64,000 bases of DNA, from assembly GCF_943737005.1 (NCBI RefSeq), contig NZ_CALSFU010000001.1:62001-126000 (forward strand). Reading direction: 5' to 3'. The stretch is from Achromobacter sp. Marseille-Q4962 (GTDB lineage Bacteria; Pseudomonadota; Gammaproteobacteria; Burkholderiales; Burkholderiaceae_B). Position 1 is the first letter of the stretch; every line of letters begins with the position of its first letter. This document shows positions 1 to 8,626 of the stretch, one piece after another. The notes below the pieces were generated by a model. It was not told where the DNA came from, searched no databases, and was given only the letters and a program-made list of their open reading frames with translations. Both the position numbers and the translations under genes were made by a program.

Positions 1-2
1 AG

Positions 3-860
3 AGCGTGTTCGGCGGCGAGGCGGGACTGTCCGCCATGCGCATGCCGGCCTGGGGCTTCGGCTTCGGCTCGGACACGGAAGTGTATTTCCTGGTGCTGGC
101 CTGGGTGCTGGCCTCGCTGGCCGCGCTGTACGGCCTGACGCGCACGCCGCTGGGGCGGCTCACGCTCGGGCTGCGCGAAAACGCCCACCGCCTGCGTTAC
201 CTGGGCTACCGCCCCCATACCCTCAAGACGCTGGTGTTCGCGCTGTCGGCCATGTTCGCCGGCATCGCGGGCGGGCTGCAGGCGCTGAACATCGAGGCCG
301 GCAACTACGTGCTGTTCGACGTCAAGCTGTCCACCGACGCCGTGCTGTTCGCCTACATCGGCGGGGTCAATGCCTTCCTGGGGCCGGTGCTGGGCGCGTC
401 GGTGCTGACTTTCCTGTCGCAGACGCTGGCCGACATCACACGCTCGTGGCTGCTGTACCAGGGCATCCTGTTCGTGCTGGTGATGCTCTTCGTGCCCGAC
501 GGCCTGGTGGGGCTGGTGCAGCGCGCCGCCCGCTCGCTGCGCGAGCGCGGCCTGGCCGACTGGCTGCCGCGCGCGGCTGTCTCGGCGGCGGCGGGCCTGC
601 TGCTGGCGGCGGCCACGGTGTTCACGGTGGAAATGCTGCAGCGCATTTTCGCGCGCGACTACCGCTCGCTGCTCGCCATGAACCCCGACGCCGCCTGGCC
701 GGCCATTCCGCTTTTCGGCAGCGAATGGGCGCCGCGAGCCGTCTCGACCTGGCTGTGGCCGCTGGCGCTCTTCCTCCTGGGGCTGGCTGCCTGCCGCTGG
801 GCGTCCGCGCTCTGGCGCGCCGAGCCCGGCCCCGCCCGCAAGCTGGAGACGGCGCAATGA
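3..860 (+). CDS. livM: Branched-chain amino-acid-type ABC transporter permease LivM (5' partial)
   Basis: This is the inner-membrane permease of a HAAT-family (branched-chain amino acid or similar) importer. The reading frame is open to the window edge, so the N-terminus is missing; a GTG at 6 is not a credible start. Several hydrophobic segments are visible, and the family loop GLRENAHRLRYLGY sits at about residues 57-70. The LivM core ends near the motif FVPDGLVGL. Some 110 residues follow, carrying two more hydrophobic stretches, which is longer than an ordinary LivM tail. The stop codon overlaps the livG start (ATGA), so the genes are translationally coupled. The substrate cannot be told from sequence; the downstream dehydrogenase genes suggest an organic acid rather than necessarily an amino acid. 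Confidence 0.88.
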   Translation, partial: SVFGGEAGLSAMRMPAWGFGFGSDTEVYFLVLAWVLASLAALYGLTRTPLGRLTLGLRENAHRLRYLGYRPHTLKTLVFALSAMFAGIAGGLQALNIEAGNYVLFDVKLSTDAVLFAYIGGVNAFLGPVLGASVLTFLSQTLADITRSWLLYQGILFVLVMLFVPDGLVGLVQRAARSLRERGLADWLPRAAVSAAAGLLLAAATVFTVEMLQRIFARDYRSLLAMNPDAAWPAIPLFGSEWAPRAVSTWLWPLALFLLGLAACRWASALWRAEPGPARKLETAQ

Positions 861-1609
861 CTCACGACATTCTCACCCTGACCGACGTGCGCAAGTCCTT
901 CGGCGACGCGCAGATCATCCGCGGCGTGAACCTGAGCGTGCATGCCGGCGAGCGCCACGCCGTCATCGGCCCCAACGGCGCGGGCAAGTCCACGCTGTTC
1001 CACCTGATGTCGGGCTCGTTCGCGCCCACCTCGGGCCGCATCGAACTGCGCGGCCGCGCCATCGGCGGCCTGCCGCCCGAGCGCATCAACCGCCAGGGCC
1101 TGGCGCGCTCGTTCCAGATCACCAACGTCTTCCCGCGCCTGTCGGTGCATGAGAACCTGCGCCTGGCCGTGCTGCGCATGCACGGACGGGTCTATGACTT
1201 CTGGCGTCCGGTGGCGCGCAACCGGGCCGTGAACGAGGACGTGGACCGCCTGCTGGAGAAAGTGCGCCTGGCCGCCAGGCGCGACACCGCCGCCGGCGAT
1301 CTCAACTACTCCGAGCAGCGCTCGCTGGAAATCGGCATGACGCTGGCCTCGCGCCCCAAGGTGATCCTGCTGGACGAACCCATGGCCGGCATGTCCCAGC
1401 ACGAAGTGGACTACACCGTGGCGCTCATCAAGGAAGTGACGCGCGACTGCACCCTGCTCATCGTGGAGCACGACATGCAAGTGGTGTTTTCGCTGGCCGA
1501 CCGCATCAGCGTGCTGGTCTACGGCGAAATCCTCGCCACCGGCACGCCCGCCGAGATCCGCGCCGACGCGCGGGTGCGCGAGGCCTACCTGGGAGAGGAA
1601 ACAATATGA
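857..1609 (+). CDS. livG: ABC transporter ATP-binding protein LivG
   Basis: This is the first of two ATPases of the HAAT-type importer, 250 aa, the normal family length. The Walker A motif (IGPNGAGKST), Walker B (VILLDEP) and H-loop (LIVEHD) are all intact. The signature motif reads LNYSEQ, with Ser where most ABC proteins have the second Gly of LSGGQ. I believe such YSEQ forms occur in a subset of LivG proteins, so this is probably a subfamily trait. The start is ATG at 857, overlapping the livM stop, and it is preferred over longer upstream frames because the LivG N-terminus begins there. The gene overlaps livF by four bases. Confidence 0.93.
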   Translation: MTHDILTLTDVRKSFGDAQIIRGVNLSVHAGERHAVIGPNGAGKSTLFHLMSGSFAPTSGRIELRGRAIGGLPPERINRQGLARSFQITNVFPRLSVHENLRLAVLRMHGRVYDFWRPVARNRAVNEDVDRLLEKVRLAARRDTAAGDLNYSEQRSLEIGMTLASRPKVILLDEPMAGMSQHEVDYTVALIKEVTRDCTLLIVEHDMQVVFSLADRISVLVYGEILATGTPAEIRADARVREAYLGEETI

Positions 1610-2331
1610 GCGCGCAAGACAGCACGCCCCTGCTCACGCTGCAAGGCGTCCACGCCCACTATGGCAAAAGCCACATCCTGCACGGCATCGACCTGTCGGT
1701 GGGCCGCGGCGAGGTGGTCAGCCTGCTGGGCCGCAACGGCGCGGGCCGCTCCACCACCATGAAAAGCATCATGGGGCTGGTGGACGTCACCGCCGGGCGC
1801 ATCGCCATGCAAGGGCGCGACATCACCAACAGACGTCCCTTCGAGATCGCCCGGGCCGGCCTGGGCTTCGTGCCCGAGGAGCGCGAGGTGTTCGCCAACC
1901 TGACGGTGGACGAAAACCTGCGCATGGGCATGCAGCCCGCGCGCTCCGACGCGCCGGCCTGGACGGTGGATCAGATGTTCGATTATTTCCCGCGCCTGAA
2001 AGAGCGCCGCGCCACGCGCGCGGGCAATCTGTCCGGCGGCGAGCAGCAGATGCTCACTATGTGCCGCTCGCTGCTGGGCAATCCCAAGGTCATGCTGATC
2101 GACGAGCCCACCGAGGGGCTGGCGCCCAAGATCGTCGAAGTGATCGCCGACGTGATCCGCGACATCCACCGTCGCGGCGTGTCGGTGGTGCTGGTGGAGC
2201 AGAAGCTGACCATCGCCCTCAAGGTGTCCACGCGCGTAAGCGTGATGGGGCACGGCCGCATCGTTTTCGAGGGCCCGCCGCCGGCGCTGCAGGAGCGCCA
2301 GGACGTGGTCCAGGAATGGCTGGCGGTCTGA
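1606..2331 (+). CDS. livF: ABC transporter ATP-binding protein LivF
   Basis: This is the second ATPase of the importer, 241 aa, a typical LivF length. The signature LSGGEQ, Walker B (VMLIDEP) and the H-loop region (VLVEQK, where LivF proteins often have Gln) are present. The Walker A motif is GRNGAGRST: the invariant phosphate-binding Lys is Arg (codon CGC at 1747-1749). An Arg here would normally weaken ATP hydrolysis, so LivG may do most of the work, or this may be a tolerated subfamily variant. The start codon overlaps the livG stop. The next gene begins 33 bases downstream, which suggests one operon with the catabolic genes. Confidence 0.92.
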   Translation: MSAQDSTPLLTLQGVHAHYGKSHILHGIDLSVGRGEVVSLLGRNGAGRSTTMKSIMGLVDVTAGRIAMQGRDITNRRPFEIARAGLGFVPEEREVFANLTVDENLRMGMQPARSDAPAWTVDQMFDYFPRLKERRATRAGNLSGGEQQMLTMCRSLLGNPKVMLIDEPTEGLAPKIVEVIADVIRDIHRRGVSVVLVEQKLTIALKVSTRVSVMGHGRIVFEGPPPALQERQDVVQEWLAV

Positions 2332-2364
2332 GCGCCGACCGCATCTCAACAAGAGGCTATCAAC

Positions 2365-3171
2365 GTGCACAAGATCGACGCCGCCCCGGCGGATTCCGGA
2401 GTCAGGCATACCGACCTGGTCGGCAAATCGGTGATGGTGACGGGCGGCGCCCGGGGCATAGGCCTGGCCACCGCCCGGGCCTATGCGCGCCAGGGAGCGC
2501 GCGTGGCCCTGCTGGACCTGGACGAGGACGCCCTGCGCAGCGCTGTCGCCGGCATCGCCGCGCAGGGCGGACAGGCCCTGGCCTGCCCGGCGTCCGTCAC
2601 CGACGCCGATGCGGTGGAGCGGGCCTTTGCCCAGGCCGAGGCCGCGTTCGGCGGCCTCGACGTGCTGGTCAACAATGCCGGCGTCTCCGCCAACAAGCCC
2701 ACGCTGGAGGTGACGGTGGACGAATGGCGGCGCGCCGTGGACATCAATCTCACCGGCGTGTTCCTGTGCGCGCAGGCGGCCGGGCGGCGCATGGTGCCGC
2801 GCGGCGCGGGCTGCATCATCAACCTGGCTTCCATGTACGGCGTGGTGGCCGCGCCCGACCGCGCCGCCTACTGCGCCACCAAGGGCGCGGTGGTGCTGCT
2901 GACCGAAACCCTGGCGGTCGAATGGGGGCCGGCGGGCGTGCGCGTCAATGCGCTCGCGCCCGGCTATGTGGAAACCGACCTGGTGCGCGACTTGGCCGCG
3001 CGCGGCCGGCTCGACCCCGAACGCCTGCGGCAGCGCACGCCGCTGCGCCGCCTGGCCCAGCCCGGCGAGATGGCCGAACTGGCCGTTTTCCTGGGTTCGC
3101 GCCAGGCCGCCTACATCAACGGACACACCCTGGTGGCCGACGGCGGCTGGAGCCGCTACTGCTACCTCTGA
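2365..3171 (+). CDS. Short-chain dehydrogenase/reductase (SDR family)
   Basis: This is an NAD(P)-dependent oxidoreductase of 268 aa with the classical SDR layout. The cofactor motif TGGARGIG is at about residues 27-34, NNAG follows at mid-protein, and the catalytic Ser-Tyr-Lys set is seen as LAS...YCATK. The C-terminal GHTLVADGGW is typical of the FabG/acetoin reductase group. It starts at GTG 2365 behind an AAGAGG ribosome site. It lies between the liv transporter and a 2-oxoacid dehydrogenase complex. A reasonable guess is that it oxidises an imported 2-hydroxy acid or diol to the oxo compound used by that complex; this is inference from context only. Confidence 0.88.
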   Translation: MHKIDAAPADSGVRHTDLVGKSVMVTGGARGIGLATARAYARQGARVALLDLDEDALRSAVAGIAAQGGQALACPASVTDADAVERAFAQAEAAFGGLDVLVNNAGVSANKPTLEVTVDEWRRAVDINLTGVFLCAQAAGRRMVPRGAGCIINLASMYGVVAAPDRAAYCATKGAVVLLTETLAVEWGPAGVRVNALAPGYVETDLVRDLAARGRLDPERLRQRTPLRRLAQPGEMAELAVFLGSRQAAYINGHTLVADGGWSRYCYL

Positions 3172-3203
3172 ACCCACCCGCGACACATTCTGGAGACCGA
3201 CTC

Positions 3204-5387
3204 ATGGCCACCCACCACCCGCTTGCGCCGCAGGCGCCCTGGCGGCAACTGACGGCAGACGCGCAGGACTGGCAGCAGGCCGACCCGGCGCTGCTGGCCA
3301 CCATGCTGACCCAACTGCACTGGATCCGCGCATTCGAGGAAACCGTGCTCGAACTGGCCGCCGAAGGGCTGGTGCACGGCCCTGCGCATTCTTCCATCGG
3401 CCAGGAAGGCGGCGCCGTGGGCTCGGTGCTGGCCCTGGGCCCGGGCGACCAGGTCAACGGCTCGCACCGCGGCCACCACCAGTTCCTGGCCAAGGCCCTG
3501 CAGCACGCGGCGCCCGGCGGCCTGGACCCCGCCGACCCGCTCACGCCCGCCATCGACGAGGTGCTGCAGCGCACGCTGGCCGAGATCATGGGACTGGCGC
3601 AGGGCTACTGCCGGGGCCGCGGCGGCTCCATGCACCTGCGCTGGCTGGAGGCCGGCGCGCTGGGCACCAACGCCATCGTGGGCGGCGGCGTGCCGCTGGC
3701 GGCCGGCGCGGCCTGGGCGCACCGGCACGCCGGCACCGACCGCGTGGCCGTCACCTACTTCGGCGACGGCGCGGTGAACATCGGCTCCGTGCTCGAAACC
3801 ATGAACCTGGCCGCGGCCTGGAAACTTCCGCTGTGCTTCTTCATCGAGAACAACCGCTACGCGGTCTCGACCACCGTGGAGGAATCCACCGCCGAGCCGC
3901 GCCTGTCGGCCCGCGGCCTGGGTTTCGGCATCCCGTCCTGGCAGGTGGACGGCATGGATCCGCTGGCCGTGCACCTGGCCATGTCGGAAGCGGTGGCGCA
4001 CATGCGCGCCGGCAACGGCCCCGTCATCGTGGAAGCCGACGTGTACCGCTATTTCCACCAGAACGGCCCCTTCCCCGGCAGCGCCTTCGGCTACCGCAGC
4101 AAGGAAGAGGAGGCGCAGTGGCGCCGCCGCGATCCGCTGGACCGCCTGGCGGCCGAAATGACCGCGCGCGGCCTGATCGCGCAGGCCGGCGTGGACGCGC
4201 TGCGCCAGCGCTGCAAGGAGGCGATGAAAGACATCGCCGGCCGCCTGACCGAGGCCGGCGACGGCGGCAAGCGCCGCGTGCGCGCCGACCTCTGGCCGCG
4301 CCCGGACTTCCGCGACGTGGGCCTGCGCAGCGACGGCTCGGAACTGCAGGGCCTGCGCTACCAGGAAACGGACGACTACGGCGGTCCGCGCGTCGAGCGC
4401 AAGTTCGTCGACGCCGTGGCCGACGTGCTGGACCGCCGCATGGAAACCGATCCGGGCGTGGTGGTGCTGGGCGAGGACGTGCACCGCCTCAAGGGCGGCA
4501 CCAACGGCGCCACGCGCGGCCTGAAGGACAAGTACCCCGACCGCGTGCTGGGCACGCCCATTTCCGAGAACGCCTTCGCCGGCCTGGGCGGCGGGCTGGC
4601 CATGGACGGCCGCTACCGGCCGGTGGTGGAGTTCATGTACCCCGACTTCATGTGGGTGGCGGCCGACCAGGTTTTCAATCAGATCGGCAAGGCCCGCCAC
4701 ATGTTCGGCGGCGACATAGACGTGCCCTTCGTGCTGCGCACCAAGGTCGCCATGGGCACCGGCTACGGCTCGCAGCACTCCATGGACCCGGCCGGCATTT
4801 TCGCCACCGCGCCCGGCTGGCGCATCGTGGCGCCGTCCACGCCCTACGACTACGTCGGCCTCATGAACACGGCGCTGGCGTCCAAGGATCCGGTGCTGGT
4901 CATCGAGCACGTGGACCTGTATGCGTCTTCCGGCGAAGTGCCCGAGGCCGACCTCGACTACTGCATCCCCTTCGGCAAGGCGCGCGTGCGCCGCGCGGGC
5001 GGCAAGGTCACGGTGCTGACCTATCTCTCGATGGTGAGCCGCGCGCTCCAGGCGGCCGAGCAGGCCGGCGTGGACGCCGAGGTGATCGACCTGCGCACGC
5101 TGGACCGCGCCAGCCTGGACTGGGACACCATAGGCGCCAGCATCCGCAAGACCAACAACGTCCTCATCGTGGAGCAGGGCGCGCGCGGCACCTCTTACGG
5201 CGCCATGCTGGCCGACGAGATCCAGCGCCGCTACTTCGACTGGCTGGACCAGCCCGTCAAGCGCGTCACCGGCGGCGAAGCCTCGCCCAGCATCTCCAAG
5301 GTGCTGGAGCGCGCGGCCTTCGCCGACACCGGGGAAATCGTCGCCGGCCTGCAAGACGTGCTGGCCGACCTGGGAGAACGGACATGA
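3204..5387 (+). CDS. 2-oxoacid dehydrogenase E1, fused alpha and beta subunits
   Basis: This is thiamine-diphosphate-dependent E1, the decarboxylating component of a 2-oxoacid (or acetoin) dehydrogenase complex, 727 aa. The N-terminal half is an E1-alpha with the ThDP motif starting GDGAVN near residue 187 and ending in ENN. The C-terminal half, from about residue 395 (VERKFVDAVADVL), is an E1-beta with the transketolase-type pyrimidine domain and C-terminal domain. In most bacteria these are two genes, so this is a natural fusion. Context with E2 and E3 confirms complex membership. Substrate could be acetoin, pyruvate or a branched-chain 2-oxo acid. The stop overlaps the next start (ATGA). 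Confidence 0.9.
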   Translation: MATHHPLAPQAPWRQLTADAQDWQQADPALLATMLTQLHWIRAFEETVLELAAEGLVHGPAHSSIGQEGGAVGSVLALGPGDQVNGSHRGHHQFLAKALQHAAPGGLDPADPLTPAIDEVLQRTLAEIMGLAQGYCRGRGGSMHLRWLEAGALGTNAIVGGGVPLAAGAAWAHRHAGTDRVAVTYFGDGAVNIGSVLETMNLAAAWKLPLCFFIENNRYAVSTTVEESTAEPRLSARGLGFGIPSWQVDGMDPLAVHLAMSEAVAHMRAGNGPVIVEADVYRYFHQNGPFPGSAFGYRSKEEEAQWRRRDPLDRLAAEMTARGLIAQAGVDALRQRCKEAMKDIAGRLTEAGDGGKRRVRADLWPRPDFRDVGLRSDGSELQGLRYQETDDYGGPRVERKFVDAVADVLDRRMETDPGVVVLGEDVHRLKGGTNGATRGLKDKYPDRVLGTPISENAFAGLGGGLAMDGRYRPVVEFMYPDFMWVAADQVFNQIGKARHMFGGDIDVPFVLRTKVAMGTGYGSQHSMDPAGIFATAPGWRIVAPSTPYDYVGLMNTALASKDPVLVIEHVDLYASSGEVPEADLDYCIPFGKARVRRAGGKVTVLTYLSMVSRALQAAEQAGVDAEVIDLRTLDRASLDWDTIGASIRKTNNVLIVEQGARGTSYGAMLADEIQRRYFDWLDQPVKRVTGGEASPSISKVLERAAFADTGEIVAGLQDVLADLGERT

Positions 5388-5878
5388 GCGAACCGCTGCT
5401 GTCCATGGCCGTACCCATGGAAGTGGGCATCTGCTGCGCCGACCTGGACGCGCAACTAGCCTTCTACACCGGCGTACTGGGCCTGGCGCTGGTCAACCGC
5501 GTGACGGTGCCGCCGGCCAAGGCGGCCGCCACCGGCCTGAGCCCGCACGGCTACGACGTGGCGCGCCTGCAGACTTCCTACGGCGAGCGCATCAAGCTGC
5601 TGCAGCCGCACGCCGCGCCGCAGGCGCGCGAGCGCGGCGGCGCCATCCTCGACCGCCAGGGCTCGGCGTACCTTACCTTCATCGTGCGCGGCCTGCCCGG
5701 CGTGGTGCGCGCGCTGCGGGCGCGCGGCGTGCGCTTCGACAGCCAGCCCGCCCCGATGGAAGTGCGGCCCGGCACCTGGCTGGCCTTCTTCCGCGACCCC
5801 GAGGGCAATGTCCTGGAGCTCGTGGAGTACGACGACCCCGCCGGCTACCGACCCGACCTGGCGAGCCAGGCTGAATAG
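5384..5878 (+). CDS. VOC-superfamily protein (glyoxalase/dioxygenase fold)
   Basis: This is a small protein of 164 aa with the beta-alpha-beta-beta-beta repeats of the vicinal oxygen chelate fold. The first module is seen in the stretch DLDAQLAFYTGVLGLALVNR, and the C-terminal metal-site region in FFRDPEGNVLELVEY, whose final Glu is the usual metal ligand. It sits inside the dehydrogenase operon, overlapping E1 by four bases and 11 bases ahead of E2, so it is co-translated with the complex. Its reaction is unknown; isomerase/epimerase, lyase or dioxygenase roles all occur in this fold. Its position suggests action on the same substrate or its CoA ester. Confidence 0.82.
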   Translation: MSEPLLSMAVPMEVGICCADLDAQLAFYTGVLGLALVNRVTVPPAKAAATGLSPHGYDVARLQTSYGERIKLLQPHAAPQARERGGAILDRQGSAYLTFIVRGLPGVVRALRARGVRFDSQPAPMEVRPGTWLAFFRDPEGNVLELVEYDDPAGYRPDLASQAE

Positions 5879-5889
5879 GAAAGAACATC

Positions 5890-7134
5890 GTGGCATCCCT
5901 GATCAAACTCCCCGCCGTGGCCGCCGACGCGACCGGCGGCACGCTGCACCAATGGCTCAAGCAGGAAGGCGACGCGGTCGCCGCGGGCGAGGCCATTGCC
6001 GAAGTCGAAACCGAAAAAGCCATCGTGGAGATCAACGCCGAGCAGGCCGGCGTGCTGGGCCGCATCGTGGTGCCCGCCGGCACGGCCTCGGTCGCGGTGA
6101 ACACCGTGCTGGGCGTGCTGCTGGCCGAAGGCGAAGATGCCGGGGCCATCGACCGCGCGCTGGCCCAGGCCGGCGCGGGCGCGGCGGCAGCCCCCGCGCA
6201 AGCCGCCCGTGCGCAAGACGGCGAGCCGCCAGCGCCCCCGGCCAGCCCGCAGGCGGCCTCCGGCGCGCCGGCCGGCCGCCGCTTCGCCAGTCCGCTGGCG
6301 CGGCGGCTGGCGGCGCAGTGGCAGGTGGATCTCGCCGGCGTGAAAGGCTCGGGCCCGCGCGGGCGCATCCTGCGCCGCGACGTGCAAGCCGCGCGCGGCA
6401 GCGCGGCGCCTGCCTCCCCGGCCGCGCCTGCCGCCACGGCCGCATCCCCGCGCGCGGGCCGGCGCGTGCCGCACACCGGCATGCGCCGCGCCATCGCCCG
6501 CCGCCTCAGCGAAAGCAAGCAGCAGGTGCCGCACTTCTACCTCACGGTGGACTGCCGCATGGATGCGCTGCTGGCCCTGCGCGCACAGGCGAACCAGGGC
6601 GTCGCCGTGAAAATTTCGGTCAACGACTTCATCGTGCGCGCCGCCGCCCTGGCGCTGCGCGCGGTCCCGGAAGTCAACGCCTGCTGGCAGGAAGACGCCA
6701 TCGCGTTCCACGAGGCCGCCGACATCTCGGTGGCCGTGGCCACCGAGGGCGGCCTGGTCACGCCCATCGTGCGCGACGCGGACCGCAAGCCGCTCTCGGC
6801 CATCGCGGACGAGATCGCCGAACTGGCCGCGCGCGCCAGAATCAACCGCCTCAGGCCCGAGGAGTTCAGCGGCGGTTCGCTCACGGTGAGCAACCTGGGC
6901 ATGTACGGCATCCGGCAGTTCGCCGCCATCGTCAATCCGCCGCAGGCCGCCATCCTGGCGGTGGGCGCGGCCGAGCGGCGCGCCGTGGTGGACGAGGACG
7001 GCGGCATCGTGGCGGCCTCGGTGATGACGGCCACCCTCTCGGCGGATCACCGCGTGGTGGACGGCGCGGTCGGTGCGCGCTGGCTGGCAGCCTTCCGCGC
7101 GCTGATCGAAAACCCCGTGCGCATCCTGGTGTGA
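5890..7134 (+). CDS. Dihydrolipoamide acyltransferase (E2 component)
   Basis: This is E2 of the 2-oxoacid dehydrogenase complex, 414 aa; it transfers the acyl group from lipoamide to CoA. It has one N-terminal lipoyl domain (residues 1-75, lipoyl Lys about 43 in VETEKA), then an Ala/Pro-rich linker. A peripheral-subunit-binding domain follows at about 137-172 (FASPLARRLAAQW, GPRGRI). The catalytic domain ends with the active-site motif DHRVVDG near residue 387. It starts at GTG 5890 behind AGGAAAG. A single lipoyl domain and this length match acetoin and branched-chain complexes better than housekeeping pyruvate E2 with several lipoyl domains. Confidence 0.92.
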   Translation: MASLIKLPAVAADATGGTLHQWLKQEGDAVAAGEAIAEVETEKAIVEINAEQAGVLGRIVVPAGTASVAVNTVLGVLLAEGEDAGAIDRALAQAGAGAAAAPAQAARAQDGEPPAPPASPQAASGAPAGRRFASPLARRLAAQWQVDLAGVKGSGPRGRILRRDVQAARGSAAPASPAAPAATAASPRAGRRVPHTGMRRAIARRLSESKQQVPHFYLTVDCRMDALLALRAQANQGVAVKISVNDFIVRAAALALRAVPEVNACWQEDAIAFHEAADISVAVATEGGLVTPIVRDADRKPLSAIADEIAELAARARINRLRPEEFSGGSLTVSNLGMYGIRQFAAIVNPPQAAILAVGAAERRAVVDEDGGIVAASVMTATLSADHRVVDGAVGARWLAAFRALIENPVRILV

Positions 7135-7142
7135 GCCGCCCC

Positions 7143-8540
7143 ATGTCCAAGACCGAATTCGATCTGGCCGTCGTGGGCGGCGGCCCCGGCGGTTACGTGG
7201 CCGCCCTCCGCGCCGCGCAGCTCGGCATGTCCGTGGCGCTGGTGGAACGCGCCGAGCTGGGCGGCATCTGCCTGAACTGGGGCTGCATTCCCACCAAGGC
7301 CCTGCTGCATAGCGCCGCCGTGCTGCGCGCCTGCCGCGAAGCCTCGGGCTACGGCGTGACGGGCGCGGACGCGGCCCGGCCCGACCTGGCGGCCATGGTG
7401 GCGCGCTCGCGCGCGGTGGCGGGCCGGCTGGGCCAGGGTGTGGCCCACCTCATGAAAAAGAACGGAATCGCCGTGTTCCGGGCCAGCGCGCGCCTGGACG
7501 GCGCCGGCCGGCTGGCGCTGGATGCCGGCCCCGCGCTGTCCGCCTCGCACATCGTGCTGGCCACGGGCGCCCGTGCGCGCGAACTGCCCGCGCTGCCGGC
7601 GGGCGAGCGCATCTGGTACTACCGCCAGGCGCTCGCGCCCGACATCCAGCCGCGCTCGCTGCTGGTGGTGGGCGCGGGCGCCATCGGCGTGGAGTTCGCC
7701 AGCTTCTACCGCGCGCTGGGCGTCGACGTCACGCTCATCGACATGACGCCGGAGATCCTGCCCCAGGAAGACGCGGAAATCGCCGCGCTGGCGCGCAAGT
7801 CTTTCGAGAAACAGGGCATCCGCGTCCTGACAGGATGCGCGGTGGCCTCGTCCTCGCCCTCGCACGACGGCGTGCGGGTCGTGCTGCGGCAACAGGGCCG
7901 GCAGCGCGAGCTGGAAACGCACCGCGTTATCGTGGCCGCCGGCATCGTGGGCAATGTGGAGAACCTGGGGCTGGAAACCACGCGGGTCAGGGTCGGGCAA
8001 ACGCACATCATGACCGACGGCCTGTGCCGCACGGACGAGCCGGGCGTCTATGCCATCGGCGACGTGGCGGGCGCCCCCTGGCTGGCGCACAAAGCCAGCC
8101 ATGAGGGCGTGCTGTGCGTGGAGGCCATCGCGGGCATGCCGGCGCATCCGCTGGACCCGCTGCGCATTCCCGCCTGCACATACTCGCATCCGCAGGTGGC
8201 CAGCATCGGCATGACCGAGGCGCGCGCGCGCGAGCACGCCGCCCGCACGGGCGCGGAAATCCGGGTGGGGAGATTCGGTTTCGCGGGCAACGGCAAGGCC
8301 ATCGCCATGGGCGAAGACCAGGGCCTGGTCAAGACCGTATTCGATGCGAACTCGGGCGAGCTGCTGGGCGCGCACATCGTGCACCCCGAGGCGTCCGAAC
8401 TCATCACGGGTTACGGCGTGGCGTCCGCGCTGGAAGCCACCGAAGAAGACCTGATGCACACCGTATTCGCGCACCCGACGCTGTCGGAAACGCTGCACGA
8501 ATCGGTGCTGGCGGCCTTCGGCCGCGCGCTGCACGCCTAG
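7143..8540 (+). CDS. lpdA: Dihydrolipoyl dehydrogenase (E3 component)
   Basis: This is an FAD-dependent flavoprotein disulfide reductase, 465 aa, that reoxidises lipoamide and reduces NAD+. The FAD motif GGGPGGYVAA is near the N-terminus, the redox-active disulfide is in GGICLNWGCIPTK (Cys about 43 and 48), and the NAD site is VVGAGAIGVEF. The C-terminal catalytic base motif is HPTLSE. The start is ATG at 7143, nine bases after the E2 stop codon. It is the last gene of the liv-to-E3 module. There is no lipoyl domain fused to it, unlike some beta-proteobacterial E3 proteins. Confidence 0.93.
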   Translation: MSKTEFDLAVVGGGPGGYVAALRAAQLGMSVALVERAELGGICLNWGCIPTKALLHSAAVLRACREASGYGVTGADAARPDLAAMVARSRAVAGRLGQGVAHLMKKNGIAVFRASARLDGAGRLALDAGPALSASHIVLATGARARELPALPAGERIWYYRQALAPDIQPRSLLVVGAGAIGVEFASFYRALGVDVTLIDMTPEILPQEDAEIAALARKSFEKQGIRVLTGCAVASSSPSHDGVRVVLRQQGRQRELETHRVIVAAGIVGNVENLGLETTRVRVGQTHIMTDGLCRTDEPGVYAIGDVAGAPWLAHKASHEGVLCVEAIAGMPAHPLDPLRIPACTYSHPQVASIGMTEARAREHAARTGAEIRVGRFGFAGNGKAIAMGEDQGLVKTVFDANSGELLGAHIVHPEASELITGYGVASALEATEEDLMHTVFAHPTLSETLHESVLAAFGRALHA

Positions 8541-8596
8541 CCGCGCGGGACCGCTCCGGGCGCGGCGGCGTCGCGCTCGCGCCGGAGCCTGCCAGC

Positions 8597-8616
8597 CGGG
8601 GCGGCGCGCCGCCCCG
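8597..8616. terminator. 20-bp perfect GC palindrome between convergent genes
   Basis: A perfect 20-base palindrome made only of G and C lies between the convergent E3 and Bug receptor genes. It can form a strong stem on both strands, so it may act as a bidirectional transcription barrier. There is no T-run on either side, so it is not a textbook intrinsic terminator. Confidence 0.35.
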
Positions 8617-8626
8617 CCGGCGCGTC

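Noticed and set aside
3162-5354. Long open frame on the minus strand opposite the E1 gene (about 730 codons)
   Set aside because: It mirrors the codon pattern of the true plus-strand gene, has low-complexity Ala/Gly/Arg/His sequence and no family motifs. Similar long antisense frames at 1585-3186, 17388-19898 and 23877-27938 were dropped for the same reason.
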